Assembly: GCF_000263715.2 (NCBI RefSeq)
Contig: NZ_CM001514.1
Coordinates: forward strand, 1,970,936-2,034,935
Direction of reading: 5' to 3'
Length of the DNA stretch: 64,000 bases
From: Pseudomonas synxantha BG33R
GTDB taxonomy: Bacteria; Pseudomonadota; Gammaproteobacteria; Pseudomonadales; Pseudomonadaceae
Shown here one piece after another: positions 1 through 8,549 of the stretch (position 1 is the first letter of the stretch; each line of letters starts with the position of its first letter). A program made the translations under genes and the position numbers. Below the pieces are notes generated by a model. It saw nothing but the letters and a program-made list of their open reading frames with translations, did not search any database and was not told the DNA's origin.

Positions 1-144
1 TTGCTCCGGGTTGGTAGCCTGGCCACCAGCACCGCCCAATTCCTTGGGGGTGGAGAGTTTGACGTCGAGGATGTTGTCGCTGGAAACAGCGCGACCATCA
101 CGGCCGCCAGTGGCGGTGGCTACTGCGGTATAGAGCGTTTGCAT
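1..144 (-). CDS. ohr: Ohr, organic hydroperoxide resistance protein (partial)
   Basis: The first 48 codons of an OsmC/Ohr-family thiol peroxidase are present; the rest lies outside the window. The N-terminus [20 protein letters not shown] followed by a [16 protein letters not shown] segment is typical of Ohr. Ohr reduces organic and fatty-acid hydroperoxides with a Cys pair fed by lipoylated proteins; those cysteines are not in this fragment. It is transcribed in the same direction as the MarR-type regulator ohrR immediately upstream, which in this family represses ohr. The ATG at 142-144 is preceded by a GAGGAA-type ribosome site. Confidence 0.93.
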   Translation of the reverse strand, partial: MQTLYTAVATATGGRDGRAVSSDNILDVKLSTPKELGGAGGQATNPEQ

Positions 145-165
145 GGGGCGTTCCTCTTTGGTTGG

Positions 166-240
166 TAGCGCTAAATGTTTGCGCGCTAATTAGTTGGCAG
201 GGCCAATGTATAGCGCTAATGTTTTGCGCGCAAGCTAAAT
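166..240. promoter_or_regulatory. Tandem AT/GCGCGC repeats in the ohr promoter region, candidate OhrR operator
   Basis: Two imperfect direct copies of TAGCGCTAA..TGTTT.GCGCGC lie at 166-193 and 211-240, between ohrR and ohr. Each copy has partial dyad symmetry around alternating GC and TAA/TTA blocks. OhrR repressors bind AT-rich inverted repeats at ohr promoters, so the position fits. Assignment to OhrR is inference; no -35/-10 pair was assigned. Confidence 0.4.
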
Positions 241-260
241 GTTTTTGACTGGCTGAAATT

Positions 261-295
261 TAATGTGGGAGGGGCGCACCGCCCTTCCCACATTA
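261..295 (-). terminator. Hairpin downstream of ohrR
   Basis: A nearly perfect palindrome with a stem of about 16 bp: arms TAATGTGGGA and TCCCACATTA plus an inner GGGCG/CGCCC helix, loop CAC. On the minus strand it is followed by AAATTT and lies 18 bp after the ohrR stop, so it can act as a terminator. The GTGGGA arms resemble the REP family of this genome, so it may be a short REP recruited as a terminator. Confidence 0.6.
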
Positions 296-312
296 AAGTG
301 ATTTGCTGTTTT

Positions 313-765
313 CTAAATAGCGCTTTGCAGATTGCCGCGCAACGCGATCAGGTCGGCTTGCAGCTTGCGCAATTGCGCAAGCTGCATCCCGCTGGCGCCC
401 AGGATGCATTGGGGCACATCCTTGGCCTTGCCCTGCAAGGCACGCCCGGCGTCGGTCAGCTCTACCACCACCACCCGCTCATCTTCGCGGCTACGGGTGC
501 GGCTAAGCAGGCCCTCGGCTTCCAGGCGTTTGAGTAATGGCGTGAGTGAACCGGGGTCCGTCAGCAGGCGGCTGCTGATTTCGCTGACGGTCAAACCATC
601 CTCTTCCCACAGCACCATCATGGCCAAGTACTGCGGGTAGGTCAGGCCGAGCGCCTGGAGCAAGGGTTTGTACACCTTTGTCATCAGCAACGAGGTGGAA
701 TGCAAGGCGAAGCACAGCTGATTGTCCAGCAGCAGCGATTGGCAGGGATCAGGGTTTTTACTCAT
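313..765 (-). CDS. ohrR: OhrR, MarR-family organic peroxide sensor/repressor
   Basis: A 150-residue MarR-type winged-helix regulator. The N-terminal LLLDNQLCFALHS segment holds the peroxidatic cysteine (Cys18) typical of OhrR, with the conserved tyrosines in YKPLLQALGLTYPQY. The winged helix is at roughly residues 55-100, including the DERVVVVELT wing. A second cysteine, Cys120, makes it a two-Cys (Xanthomonas-type) rather than one-Cys (Bacillus-type) OhrR. Oxidation by organic hydroperoxides releases DNA and induces ohr, which lies next downstream. The frame is open further upstream to 879, but the ATG at 765 has a GAGGCA ribosome site and matches the family length. Confidence 0.93.
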   Translation of the reverse strand: MSKNPDPCQSLLLDNQLCFALHSTSLLMTKVYKPLLQALGLTYPQYLAMMVLWEEDGLTVSEISSRLLTDPGSLTPLLKRLEAEGLLSRTRSREDERVVVVELTDAGRALQGKAKDVPQCILGASGMQLAQLRKLQADLIALRGNLQSAI

Positions 766-845
766 TGGGGTGCCTCGTAAAAGCGTGTCTGCGCTGGAAT
801 CTAGCGGGCAAATCTTTAATGCGCCAGGTAATTTTGCCAGGCGGG

Positions 846-1796
846 TCAGATCAGGCCGCTTTGCAAGGCCAAATCCCAAGGCGGCACTGGGCTGAAGCGC
901 GACTTGAGGTATTCAAGGAGTAATCGGCTACGGGCGTTGGGTTGTTGTTCCAGGCGCAGCGCATAAATGCCGGCGGTCTCCGGGCTGGGCAGGCCGTTTT
1001 CACAAAACAGCGGCAGCAGCTCACCGCGTACCAGGTATTCACTGGCAAGCCAGGTAGGCAAATGCGCGATGCCCAGCCCCGCCAGCGCACCGCTGAGCAG
1101 GGCCTCAGCGTTGTTGGCGCTCAGGCGGATACGCCGCGGACGATAAGTGGTGCGACGCCCGTCATGCTCAAAGCGCCAGGCAAACATTGGCGCCAGGCCA
1201 TCCCAGTCAAGGCCGTCATGCTCGCTCAGTTCTCGAGGATGGGTCGGTGTGCCGCGGCTCTTCAAGTAGGCCGGGCTGGCACAGGCGATACGCACGATGC
1301 TCGCCAGCGGGGTAGCGATCAACCGCGTGTCTACGATATGCCCGGCACGCAGCACCAGGTCGACCTTGCCCAGATGTGCGCCCTGCATATCGACAAAGCT
1401 GTCGATCAGGTGCAGATGCACGTCCAGGCCCGGGTACACGTTCAAAAAATCCGCAATCACCGGTGCCAGGTGCCGTCGACCGAATGCCGCAGGTGCATCC
1501 ACCCGGATCAAGCCTTCCGGCGCGTGGCTCAGGGACACTGCTTCCGCCCGGGCCAGTTGCAACTCACTGACGATCCGCCGGGCCCGTTCGGCAAAGGCCA
1601 AACCCGCCGGTGTCGGCAGCACCGCATGGGTGCTGCGCTGGAACAGCTGGCTGCCCACTGAGCTTTCCAGGCTGTCGATACGCCTAGCCACCGCGGAGGG
1701 CGTCAGCGGATGGCGCCGTGCGGCGGCGGAAAAGCTGCCGGTTTCCAATACGTCCAGAAACAGGCCCAGTTGTTCGGTGAGGGTATTGGGGTTCAT
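846..1796 (-). CDS. LysR-family transcriptional regulator
   Basis: A 316-residue LysR regulator with the winged helix-turn-helix at about residues 5-65 (FSAAARRHPLTPSAVARRID) and a periplasmic-binding-like effector domain from about 90 to 295. It is divergent from the TSUP permease that starts 106 bp away, the usual arrangement for a LysR protein controlling its neighbour; control of that gene is inference. The effector is unknown. The ATG at 1796 gives the standard family N-terminus. Confidence 0.88.
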   Translation of the reverse strand: MNPNTLTEQLGLFLDVLETGSFSAAARRHPLTPSAVARRIDSLESSVGSQLFQRSTHAVLPTPAGLAFAERARRIVSELQLARAEAVSLSHAPEGLIRVDAPAAFGRRHLAPVIADFLNVYPGLDVHLHLIDSFVDMQGAHLGKVDLVLRAGHIVDTRLIATPLASIVRIACASPAYLKSRGTPTHPRELSEHDGLDWDGLAPMFAWRFEHDGRRTTYRPRRIRLSANNAEALLSGALAGLGIAHLPTWLASEYLVRGELLPLFCENGLPSPETAGIYALRLEQQPNARSRLLLEYLKSRFSPVPPWDLALQSGLI

Positions 1797-1902
1797 TGGC
1801 TAGCGCTTGTGCGAGATGGGCATAGCCATTGTGCGTTGCTGTGCGTTTCCGCGCTAGAGCCGACTGCGTAGCATGCAAGACTTGGGATGACGGAGTAGCG
1901 CG

Positions 1903-2652
1903 GTGTTGGATTTAGTGATGTACCTGATATTGGGCGCGGCCCTGGGCACGGTGGGTGGGCTGTTTGGCATTGGCGGCGGGCTGATTGCTATCCCGGTGCT
2001 GGGCGTGCTGTTCGGCCTGGATCAGCAGATCGCCCAGGGCACCGCCTTGGTCATGGTGGTGCCCAATGTGATGCTTGCCCTGTGGCGCTATCACCAGCGT
2101 AATCGCATCGAGTTGCGTCACGCCTTGCCATTGGGCGTGATGGGATTCTGCTTTGCCTGGCTGGGATCTATCTGGGCGGTGGGGCTGGATGCGGGCGCAA
2201 TGCGTATCGGCTTTATTGCGTTCCTGGTGGCGCTGTCGGCCTACAACCTGCTGCGCATGTTCACCCGCAACGCGCCGCCCACGACGCAGATGCGCTATTC
2301 ATGGCCGTGGCTTGGTGTATTGGGCGCGGCGTCCGGCTCCATGGGCGGATTGTTCGGCGTGGGTGGCGCGGTGGTCGCCACGCCGGTACTCACCAGTGTG
2401 TTCGGCACCACCCAAGTGGTTGCCCAAGGCTTATCGTTGGCCTTGGCGCTGCCCAGCACCAGCGTGACTCTGGTCACTTATGCCTGGCACCACGAGGTGG
2501 ACTGGATGATCGGCCTGCCACTGGCGGTAGGTGGCCTGCTCAGTATCAGTTGGGGTGTGAAAGTCGCGCACGCCATGCCGGAGCGCCTGTTGCGCGGCCT
2601 GTTCTGTGGCTTTTTAGTGGTGTGCGCGGTGATGTTGACCTTTAAAGTTTGA
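1903..2652 (+). CDS. TSUP family (TauE/SafE-type) membrane permease
   Basis: A 249-residue inner-membrane protein with two homologous halves, each carrying the glycine-rich signature GGLFGIGGG or GGLFGVGGA (about residues 19 and 149), and roughly eight hydrophobic segments. The family exports or exchanges sulfite, sulfoacetate and related organosulfonates; the substrate here is not determinable. The GTG at 1903 is chosen because GGAG lies 7 bases upstream; an ATG five codons later is the alternative. It is divergent from a LysR regulator, and its 3' end overlaps the 3' end of the next LysR gene by 11 bp. Confidence 0.87.
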   Translation: MLDLVMYLILGAALGTVGGLFGIGGGLIAIPVLGVLFGLDQQIAQGTALVMVVPNVMLALWRYHQRNRIELRHALPLGVMGFCFAWLGSIWAVGLDAGAMRIGFIAFLVALSAYNLLRMFTRNAPPTTQMRYSWPWLGVLGAASGSMGGLFGVGGAVVATPVLTSVFGTTQVVAQGLSLALALPSTSVTLVTYAWHHEVDWMIGLPLAVGGLLSISWGVKVAHAMPERLLRGLFCGFLVVCAVMLTFKV

Positions 2653-3532
2653 AGCCTTCAACGATGTACTCCGCCAGGCATTCCGTGATCGGCGACGTCA
2701 TCTGCGGGTTGCGTAGCAAGCGCAGATTCATCGACGGCAGCGGGGGAAAGCCTTCTTCGCTGCCAAGCACTCGCAGGTCGTCGGTGATCAGGCTTTCCAT
2801 GCTGACCATCGCCGCCAGGCCAGCACTGACCACCGCCTGGATCGCCGCGCCGTTGGAGCTGTGATAGGCCAGGCGATAATCGCGTCCGGCCGCATCCAGT
2901 GCGGCGCGTGCCCAATGGGTGTACAGGCAGTCATCGCCGGAAATCGCCAGGGGCAGGGCATCGTGCTCATCGACACAGAAGCACGGTGACGCAGCCCACA
3001 CCATGCGTTCAGTGCGCAACAACTCACCGATATCATTACCGGGCTCGCGGCTGATGACGGTCAGCGCCAGGTCCCGCCGTTGCATCAATACAGACGACGC
3101 CTCGCAGTGCATCTCAAGCTGAATCAGTGGGTAAGCTTTGGAAAACTGCTTTAGGATCCCCGGCAGAAAACGCATCACGTAGTCATCCGGCGTGCCGATG
3201 CGTACCAGCCCCACCATGTGTGGCTCGCGCAGGGTATTGAACACCTCGCTGTGCAGTTTCAGGATGCGCCGCGCGTACCCCAGCAGCACTTGGCCTTCGG
3301 GCGTAAGCCGCACCTGTCGGCCATCACGCTCGAACAGCTTGCGCTGCAACACATCCTCCTCCAGGCGTTTCATCTGCATGCTCACCGCCGATTGAGTGCG
3401 GTTGACCAGCTCACCGGCGCGGGTAAAGCCACCTTGGTCGGCAATGGCCACGAAGGTGCGTAGCACGTCAGTGTCGATACTCGGGTAACCGGACAATGGA
3501 TCAATCTCCGAGATGTATTGCATAAGAAACAT
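2642..3532 (-). CDS. LysR-family transcriptional regulator
   Basis: A 296-residue LysR regulator. The helix-turn-helix is at about residues 22-80 (GGFTRAGELVNRTQSAVSMQ) with the LFERDGRQVRLTPEG wing. The effector domain starts near VRIGTPDDYVMRFLPGIL, resembling the Pseudomonas LrhA/HexA-like branch. It converges with the TSUP permease gene with an 11-bp 3' overlap. Upstream lies the small DUF1127 gene in divergent orientation. Target and ligand are unknown. Confidence 0.87.
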   Translation of the reverse strand: MFLMQYISEIDPLSGYPSIDTDVLRTFVAIADQGGFTRAGELVNRTQSAVSMQMKRLEEDVLQRKLFERDGRQVRLTPEGQVLLGYARRILKLHSEVFNTLREPHMVGLVRIGTPDDYVMRFLPGILKQFSKAYPLIQLEMHCEASSVLMQRRDLALTVISREPGNDIGELLRTERMVWAASPCFCVDEHDALPLAISGDDCLYTHWARAALDAAGRDYRLAYHSSNGAAIQAVVSAGLAAMVSMESLITDDLRVLGSEEGFPPLPSMNLRLLRNPQMTSPITECLAEYIVEGFKL

Positions 3533-3593
3533 TCGTTGGATTGATCATAGCGGCAGGCACACACTTTCGTCATCCCCACTGGAGGGCGAGTAG

Positions 3594-3800
3594 ATGAAAG
3601 GCCAGAAAGGTTCTGTATTGCTGAATAAAGGGGCGTTTGCCGAGCTGTTCCACAGGTTTGCGCGTTGGCAGTTATTGCATCAGGAGCGCAACTTGCTGGC
3701 GACCTTGAGCGATGACGCACTCAAAGATATTGGGCTCAACCGCGCCGACGTCGAGCAGGAAAGCCATCGGCATTTCTGGGAAGACCCGCTGCGAAAGTAA
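3594..3800 (+). CDS. DUF1127 (YjiS-like) small protein
   Basis: A 68-residue protein with the DUF1127 pattern: a basic aromatic helix (FHRFARWQLLHQERNLLATL), then the conserved SDDALKDIGLNRADVEQE. Small Arg-rich members of this family affect phosphate/carbon homeostasis or RNA metabolism in other proteobacteria, but Pseudomonas copies are mostly uncharacterised. The start at 3594 has GAGGGCGAG upstream. It is a single gene between a divergent LysR gene and the glycosylase gene. Confidence 0.85.
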   Translation: MKGQKGSVLLNKGAFAELFHRFARWQLLHQERNLLATLSDDALKDIGLNRADVEQESHRHFWEDPLRK

Positions 3801-3844
3801 GCCAGGATGCAGTAGGGTAGGGGCGAGCTTTTATGGAGATTGCC

Positions 3845-5065
3845 ATGCCCGCCGACCTGTCCTTTTCACTCAAGCAAGCTCGACGCATGGCGCTGGCCGC
3901 CCAGGGTTTCTCGGGGCGCCAAGCGCCTGCCCAGATAAAAGCTGCGCACCTCAACCGGCTGATCGAACGCCTGGGCGTTATACAGATCGACTCGGTCAAC
4001 GCATTGGTGCGTTCCCACTACCTGCCGTTGTTCTCCCGCCTGGGCCAGTACACCCCGTTGCTCCTTGAGCAAGCAGCCTGGAGCCAGGGGAGGCGGCGTT
4101 CATTGTTCGAGTATTGGGGGCATGAGGCGTCGCTGTTGCCGATGGCGATGTACCCGCTGATGCGCTGGCGCATGGAGCGGGCCAGGCAAGGGCAGGGCAT
4201 CTATGCGCAGATGGCGCGTTTTGGCCGTGAGCAGCAGGCGACTATCCAGCGTGTGTTGCACAGCGTCGAGCAACAGGGCGCCTTGGGTGCGGGCAGTTTG
4301 TCGACCCGAGAGGAGCGTGCTGGGCCCTGGTGGGATTGGAGTGATGAGAAGCACGCACTGGAATGGCTGTTCGCCGCCGGTTTGGTCACCGTTGCTGGGC
4401 GCCGGGGTTTTGAGCGGCTATATGATTTGCCGGAGCGTGTGATCCCGGGCGAGATTCTTCAAACGTCCGTGAGCGAGGCTCAAGCCCAGCGCGGCTTGCT
4501 TTTGCATAGCGCGACGGCGCTGGGTATCGCCACCGAAAAGGACCTGCGCGATTACTTCCGCCTCGACCCCGCGGACAGCCGCCCGCGCTTGGCCGAACTG
4601 GTCGAGGACGGGCAGTTGCTGACGTGCCAGGTGCAAGGCTTCAAGCAACCAGCGTACTGTCTGCCGGAGCCCAAAGTGCCACGCAAAGTGCCGGCGAGCG
4701 CTTTGCTGTCACCGTTCGATTCATTGATATGGGAGCGCAGCCGCACCGAGCGCTTGTTCGATTTCCGCTATCGACTGGAGATCTACACCCCGCAAGACAA
4801 GCGGGTGTATGGCTACTACGTGCTGCCGTTTTTGCACAATGAGCGGATCGCTGCGCGCGTCGACCTGCGGGCCGAGCGTGCCCATGGGCGGCTGGCGGTG
4901 CATGCAGTGCACGAAGAGGAATCGGGGCTGGACGACGAAGGCATGTTGGCGCTGGCCTTCAACCTGCGGCAAATGGCCGCCTGGCTGGGGCTGGAGCAGG
5001 TCCAGCTCAATTGCCAGCGACCCGATGCCGCCCGATTAAGGGCGGCGATGTTGATCAGCGTTTGA
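3845..5065 (+). CDS. ycaQ: YcaQ/AlkX-type winged-helix DNA glycosylase
   Basis: A 406-residue protein of the winged-helix DNA-binding family (HTH_42) that includes E. coli YcaQ and Streptomyces AlkZ, enzymes that unhook interstrand crosslinks and remove bulky alkylated bases. The catalytic region carries [12 protein letters not shown], i.e. the Gln-hydrophobic-Asp form typical of the YcaQ (AlkX) branch rather than the QxQ form of AlkZ. The C-terminal HxR-like element is seen as [16 protein letters not shown] at 3836-3839 sits 6 bases before the ATG at 3845, favouring it over the in-frame ATG at 3833. The 3' end overlaps the convergent DAHP synthase gene by 11 bp. Confidence 0.82.
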   Translation: MPADLSFSLKQARRMALAAQGFSGRQAPAQIKAAHLNRLIERLGVIQIDSVNALVRSHYLPLFSRLGQYTPLLLEQAAWSQGRRRSLFEYWGHEASLLPMAMYPLMRWRMERARQGQGIYAQMARFGREQQATIQRVLHSVEQQGALGAGSLSTREERAGPWWDWSDEKHALEWLFAAGLVTVAGRRGFERLYDLPERVIPGEILQTSVSEAQAQRGLLLHSATALGIATEKDLRDYFRLDPADSRPRLAELVEDGQLLTCQVQGFKQPAYCLPEPKVPRKVPASALLSPFDSLIWERSRTERLFDFRYRLEIYTPQDKRVYGYYVLPFLHNERIAARVDLRAERAHGRLAVHAVHEEESGLDDEGMLALAFNLRQMAAWLGLEQVQLNCQRPDAARLRAAMLISV

Positions 5066-6401
5066 CCTGTTTCAAGGTCTCGGCAATCAGAAACGCCAGC
5101 TCCAGCGACTGATCGGCATTCATCCGTGGGTCGCAATGGGTGTGATAGCGGTCCGATAGCCCGTCTTCGGTAATCGGCCGTGCGCCGCCGATGCATTCGG
5201 TGACGTTCTGCCCGGTCATCTCGATATGAATGCCGCCGGCGTAGCTGCCTTCGGCGTGGTGCGCCTGAAAGAACTCCTTCACTTCGCCGAGGATTTGCGC
5301 AAAGTCGCGGGTCTTGTAGCCGCTGCTGGCCTTGATGGTGTTGCCGTGCATCGGATCGGAGCTCCACAGCACCTGCTTGCCCTCGCGCTGTACGGCGCGG
5401 ATCAGGTTGGGCAAGTGGTCGCCGACTTTGCCTGCGCCCATGCGCGCAATCAGGTTGAGGCGACCAGGGTCATTGTCCGGGTTAAGGATATCAATCAGGC
5501 GGATCAGATCGTCCGGGTTCATGCTCGGCCCGACTTTCACGCCGATCGGGTTGTTCACCCCGCGCAGGAATTCGACGTGGGCGCCGTCCAACTGGCGTGT
5601 ACGGTCGCCGATCCACAGCATATGGGCCGAGCAGTCGTAGTAGTCGTTGGTCAGGCTGTCGCGACGCACGAAGGCTTGTTCATAGTTGAGCAGCAACGCT
5701 TCGTGGGCGGTGAAGAAGCTGGTTTCGCGCAATTGCGGCGAGCTGTCCATGCCACAGGCGCGCATGAAGGCCAGGGTCTCGTCGATGCGGTCTGCCAGTT
5801 GGCTGTACTTCTCGGCCAGTGCGGAGTTGGCGATAAAGTCCAGGTTCCACTTGTGCACCTGGTGCAGGTCGGCGAACCCCCCTTGGGCAAACGCGCGCAG
5901 CAGGTTGAGGGTGGCGGTGGACTGGTGGTAGGACTGCAACAGGCGGTCCGGGTCCGGCACACGGCTTTTTTCATCGAAGCCGATGCCGTTGACGATGTCG
6001 CCACGGTAGGCGGGCAGGGTGATGCCGTCGATGGTCTCATCGTTGGACGAGCGCGGCTTGGCAAACTGGCCGGCCATGCGTCCGACTTTCACCACCGGGC
6101 AACCGGCGGCGAAGGTCATGACAATCGCCATCTGCAGCAGCACCTTGAAGGTGTCGCGGATTTTTGCCGCGGAGAACTCGGCAAAACTCTCGGCACAATC
6201 GCCACCTTGCAGGAGGAAAGCGCGGCCCTGGGTCACTTCGGCAAACTGGCGACGCAACTCACGGGCTTCCCCGGCAAACACCAGCGGCGGGTAGCTGGCC
6301 AGGTTCTGCTCCACCTGCAACAGGTGTGCAGCGTCCGGATACTGGGGTTGTTGCTGGATCGGCAGGGCGCGCCAGCTGTCGGGGCTCCAGGGTTGGCTCA
6401 T
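5055..6401 (-). CDS. Class II 3-deoxy-7-phosphoheptulonate synthase
   Basis: A 448-residue class II (plant-type, AroAII) DAHP synthase, which condenses phosphoenolpyruvate and erythrose 4-phosphate as the first step of the shikimate pathway. Diagnostic blocks are [12 protein letters not shown] near residue 60, [14 protein letters not shown] near 105, the metal/PEP-binding WSSDPMHGN, and [18 protein letters not shown]. The ATG at 6401 gives the usual [14 protein letters not shown] start; a second ATG lies one codon upstream and the frame is open to 6449. It stands alone, converging on the glycosylase gene. Sequence alone does not say whether this copy serves general aromatic or phenazine-type secondary metabolism. 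Confidence 0.93.
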   Translation of the reverse strand: MSQPWSPDSWRALPIQQQPQYPDAAHLLQVEQNLASYPPLVFAGEARELRRQFAEVTQGRAFLLQGGDCAESFAEFSAAKIRDTFKVLLQMAIVMTFAAGCPVVKVGRMAGQFAKPRSSNDETIDGITLPAYRGDIVNGIGFDEKSRVPDPDRLLQSYHQSTATLNLLRAFAQGGFADLHQVHKWNLDFIANSALAEKYSQLADRIDETLAFMRACGMDSSPQLRETSFFTAHEALLLNYEQAFVRRDSLTNDYYDCSAHMLWIGDRTRQLDGAHVEFLRGVNNPIGVKVGPSMNPDDLIRLIDILNPDNDPGRLNLIARMGAGKVGDHLPNLIRAVQREGKQVLWSSDPMHGNTIKASSGYKTRDFAQILGEVKEFFQAHHAEGSYAGGIHIEMTGQNVTECIGGARPITEDGLSDRYHTHCDPRMNADQSLELAFLIAETLKQVKR

Positions 6402-6524
6402 CATGAACTCGATTGGGTGATTGACGGATGACGCTGATGTTATCAGCAATTAGTGCGTGACCTGTTGCTGCCGGTTGGCCGACAATAGCGCCTTTGCCAA
6501 GCGGTAAACCCCTTAGGAGTAGTG

Positions 6525-7280
6525 ATGACCGAGGAGCGTGTCGAGCGCCTGCTGGCCGAAGTCCATGATGATTTCGGCATGATCCGTGTGCTCGAAGTAG
6601 CCGATTACCGCTTTCTCGAATTCGGCGACGCCATCGAGCAAAGCTGCGTGTTCACCGCCGATCCGAGCTGGTTGGAGTATGACTACACCCGCGCCATGTT
6701 GATCGGTGCGCTGTGCCATGAGCAGCCGGAGAGCGCGTTGTTCCTCGGTTTAGGGGCGGGCACGTTGACCCAGGCATGCCTCAGGTTTCTGCCGCTGGAA
6801 GACGTCGAGGCCATTGAACTGCGCCCTGATGTACCGCGCCTGGCCATCGAATACCTGGGGCTCGATGACGACCCGCGCTTGTACATTCGCGTGGGGGACG
6901 CCCTGCAATTGCTCGATACCGCTGAATCGGCCGACCTGATCTTCGTCGACCTCTACACCGATGTCGGCCCCGGTGTGGGGCATCTGGCCTGGACCTTTCT
7001 GGAAAGCTGCCAGAAGAAACTCAACCCCGGCGGCTGGCTGGTGATCAATCAGTGGGCCACCGATGATGGTAAACCGCTGGGCGCGGCATTGCTGCGTGGG
7101 TTGTATCACCGACACTACTGGGAGCTGCCGGTGAAGGAGGGCAATGTGATTCTGCTGGTGCCTTCCGAGCTGGATCAGGAACTGGACCTCGATGCCCTGT
7201 CAGCCCGCGCCGAAGCCTTGGCGCCGAGATTGGGGTACTCGTTGCAGCCGTTGATCAAGGCTATTCGGCCGGCAACCTAG
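6525..7280 (+). CDS. Spermidine synthase-like methyltransferase-fold protein
   Basis: A 251-residue Rossmann-fold protein related to polyamine aminopropyltransferases (SpeE-like). The nucleotide-binding loop is FLGLGAGTLTQACLRFL near residue 75, followed by VEAIELRPDVPRLA and ADLIFVDLYTDVGPG. The short N-terminal barrel of classical SpeE is reduced, as in many Pseudomonas stand-alone paralogues, so true spermidine synthase activity is uncertain. AGGAG at 6515-6519 is 5 bases before the ATG at 6525. It is a single gene followed by a hairpin. Confidence 0.8.
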   Translation: MTEERVERLLAEVHDDFGMIRVLEVADYRFLEFGDAIEQSCVFTADPSWLEYDYTRAMLIGALCHEQPESALFLGLGAGTLTQACLRFLPLEDVEAIELRPDVPRLAIEYLGLDDDPRLYIRVGDALQLLDTAESADLIFVDLYTDVGPGVGHLAWTFLESCQKKLNPGGWLVINQWATDDGKPLGAALLRGLYHRHYWELPVKEGNVILLVPSELDQELDLDALSARAEALAPRLGYSLQPLIKAIRPAT

Positions 7281-7293
7281 TTGTGTGCTCCGT

Positions 7294-7321
7294 CGCCATC
7301 GGGAGCTTGCCCCCGATGGCG
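7294..7321. terminator. Convergent hairpin after the SpeE-like gene
   Basis: A 10-bp perfect stem, CGCCATCGGG and CCCGATGGCG, with an 8-base loop. It lies between the stops of two convergent genes, so it could serve both. The CATCGGGAGCTTGC core resembles half of a REP element of this genome. There is no strong T tract. Confidence 0.5.
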
Positions 7322-7335
7322 TCGGTATTACCAAC

Positions 7336-8127
7336 TCAAATCCCCTTGAACACCCCCGGCCGCTTCTCGATCATCGCCCGCACGCCTTCCTTGGCATCCT
7401 CGCTGTTGAGCAATTTATCCACCATGGGCGGCAGGGCGGCGGCGGCGACAGCTTCGCCTTCCATACGCGCCAGACGCGCCGACATCAGCGTCGCCTGCAC
7501 GCCAAGCGGCGCCTGACGAGCAATGCGGTTGGCCAGTTCGATGGCGCGGGGCAACAGGTCTTCACTGGCCATTACTTCCTGTACCAGGCCCAGGCGCAGG
7601 GCTTCATGGGCGTCGAACTCGTCTCCGGTAAGCAGCCAGCGCATCGCATTGCCCCAGCCCGCGATCTGGTGCAAGCGCATTGTTGCGCCGCCAAACGGAA
7701 AGATCCCACGTTGCACTTCCATCTGTGCAAAGCGTGTATTGCTGGCGCAGAGGTTGATATCCGCCGCCAGCATCAACTCGATACCAATGGTCAGGCAGTA
7801 GCCCTGGGCCGCGACGATCACCGGTTTGCTGACCCTGGGCCCTGCGAATACGCCCCAGGGATCGCATCCGCCGAGCGGCGGTTGCCAGCCGCCCGCCATC
7901 ACGCCGCTGACATTGGCCAGGTCCAGCCCCGCCGTGAAGTGATCGCCGTGGGCAAATACCACGGCCACCCGGGCGTCATCGTTTCGATCAAATTCGCCAT
8001 AGGCCAGGCTCAGCTCATTGAGTAAATCCAGGTCGAAGGCATTGCGCTTGGCCACGCGGTCCAGGCCCAGCAATAGAACATGGCCCTCAAGTGCACGGCT
8101 GACGCGGCTACTGCTGGCTTGTTTCAT
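7336..8127 (-). CDS. Enoyl-CoA hydratase/isomerase (crotonase) family protein
   Basis: A 263-residue crotonase-fold protein. The oxyanion-hole segments are visible as ALEGHVLLLGLDRVAKRNAF with HFTAGLDLANVSG, and as VIVAAQGYCLTIGIELMLAAD. The C-terminal half shows FAQMEVQRGIFPFGGATMRL and LLTGDEFDAHEALRLGLVQE. It probably acts on a CoA thioester in fatty-acid or amino-acid breakdown; the substrate cannot be read from sequence. The frame is open to 8244, but the ATG at 8127 gives the normal family N-terminus. Confidence 0.85.
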   Translation of the reverse strand: MKQASSSRVSRALEGHVLLLGLDRVAKRNAFDLDLLNELSLAYGEFDRNDDARVAVVFAHGDHFTAGLDLANVSGVMAGGWQPPLGGCDPWGVFAGPRVSKPVIVAAQGYCLTIGIELMLAADINLCASNTRFAQMEVQRGIFPFGGATMRLHQIAGWGNAMRWLLTGDEFDAHEALRLGLVQEVMASEDLLPRAIELANRIARQAPLGVQATLMSARLARMEGEAVAAAALPPMVDKLLNSEDAKEGVRAMIEKRPGVFKGI

Positions 8128-8549
8128 CGGGTGTGCCCTCGGGCGCGGGTAGGGTTTCAGACCGAAGGGCCTGAGTGGGTGGGTGAACCGTTTAAGCTTG
8201 ATGACCAGCAGGGCCGGGCCTTTGAAAAATAGACCCTGGCGCACAGATCTGCAAAGCCCGCGACGCAGCGCGGTTTATCAGTGCGCTGCGATAAAAAAAG
8301 CTCCCTTTTTCAGCTATTTCCGGTATAGTGCGCGCCGGCCTTTAACCGGGCCGCGTTTAGGTAGCGCAATTCCCCGAAGTCAGCTTCGGCTGCACGTCCG
8401 CACAGCGGACTCTCCCTTGACGAATCTTTTTCATTCATTCGTTTTCGCAAATCCCCGCCGACAAAGCAGCCAGGGCGACTCTTGAGTCTCAACACGGCAT
8501 GCGCAGCTTTGGAGCATGGGTCTTTGCGGATGCACTTAGAGGCAGACCC
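8128..8549. promoter_or_regulatory. Long leader region of the DEAD-box helicase gene
   Basis: A 422-bp gap. Nearest the crotonase gene it holds that gene's promoter region. From about 8320 a TATAGTG -10-like box precedes a run of compact inverted repeats: CCGG arms near 8336-8349, the hairpin CCGAAG-TCAG-CTTCGG at 8374-8389, and GTCCGC-ACA-GCGGAC at 8396-8410. About 140 bases then follow to the helicase ATG at 8550. A long structured 5' leader is a known feature of cold-induced RNA helicase genes; a regulatory role here is inferred from position and structure. Confidence 0.5.

Noticed and set aside
5226..6431. 401-codon plus-strand frame antisense to DAHP synthase
   Set aside because: Antisense shadow of a conserved enzyme; no ribosome site or family resemblance.
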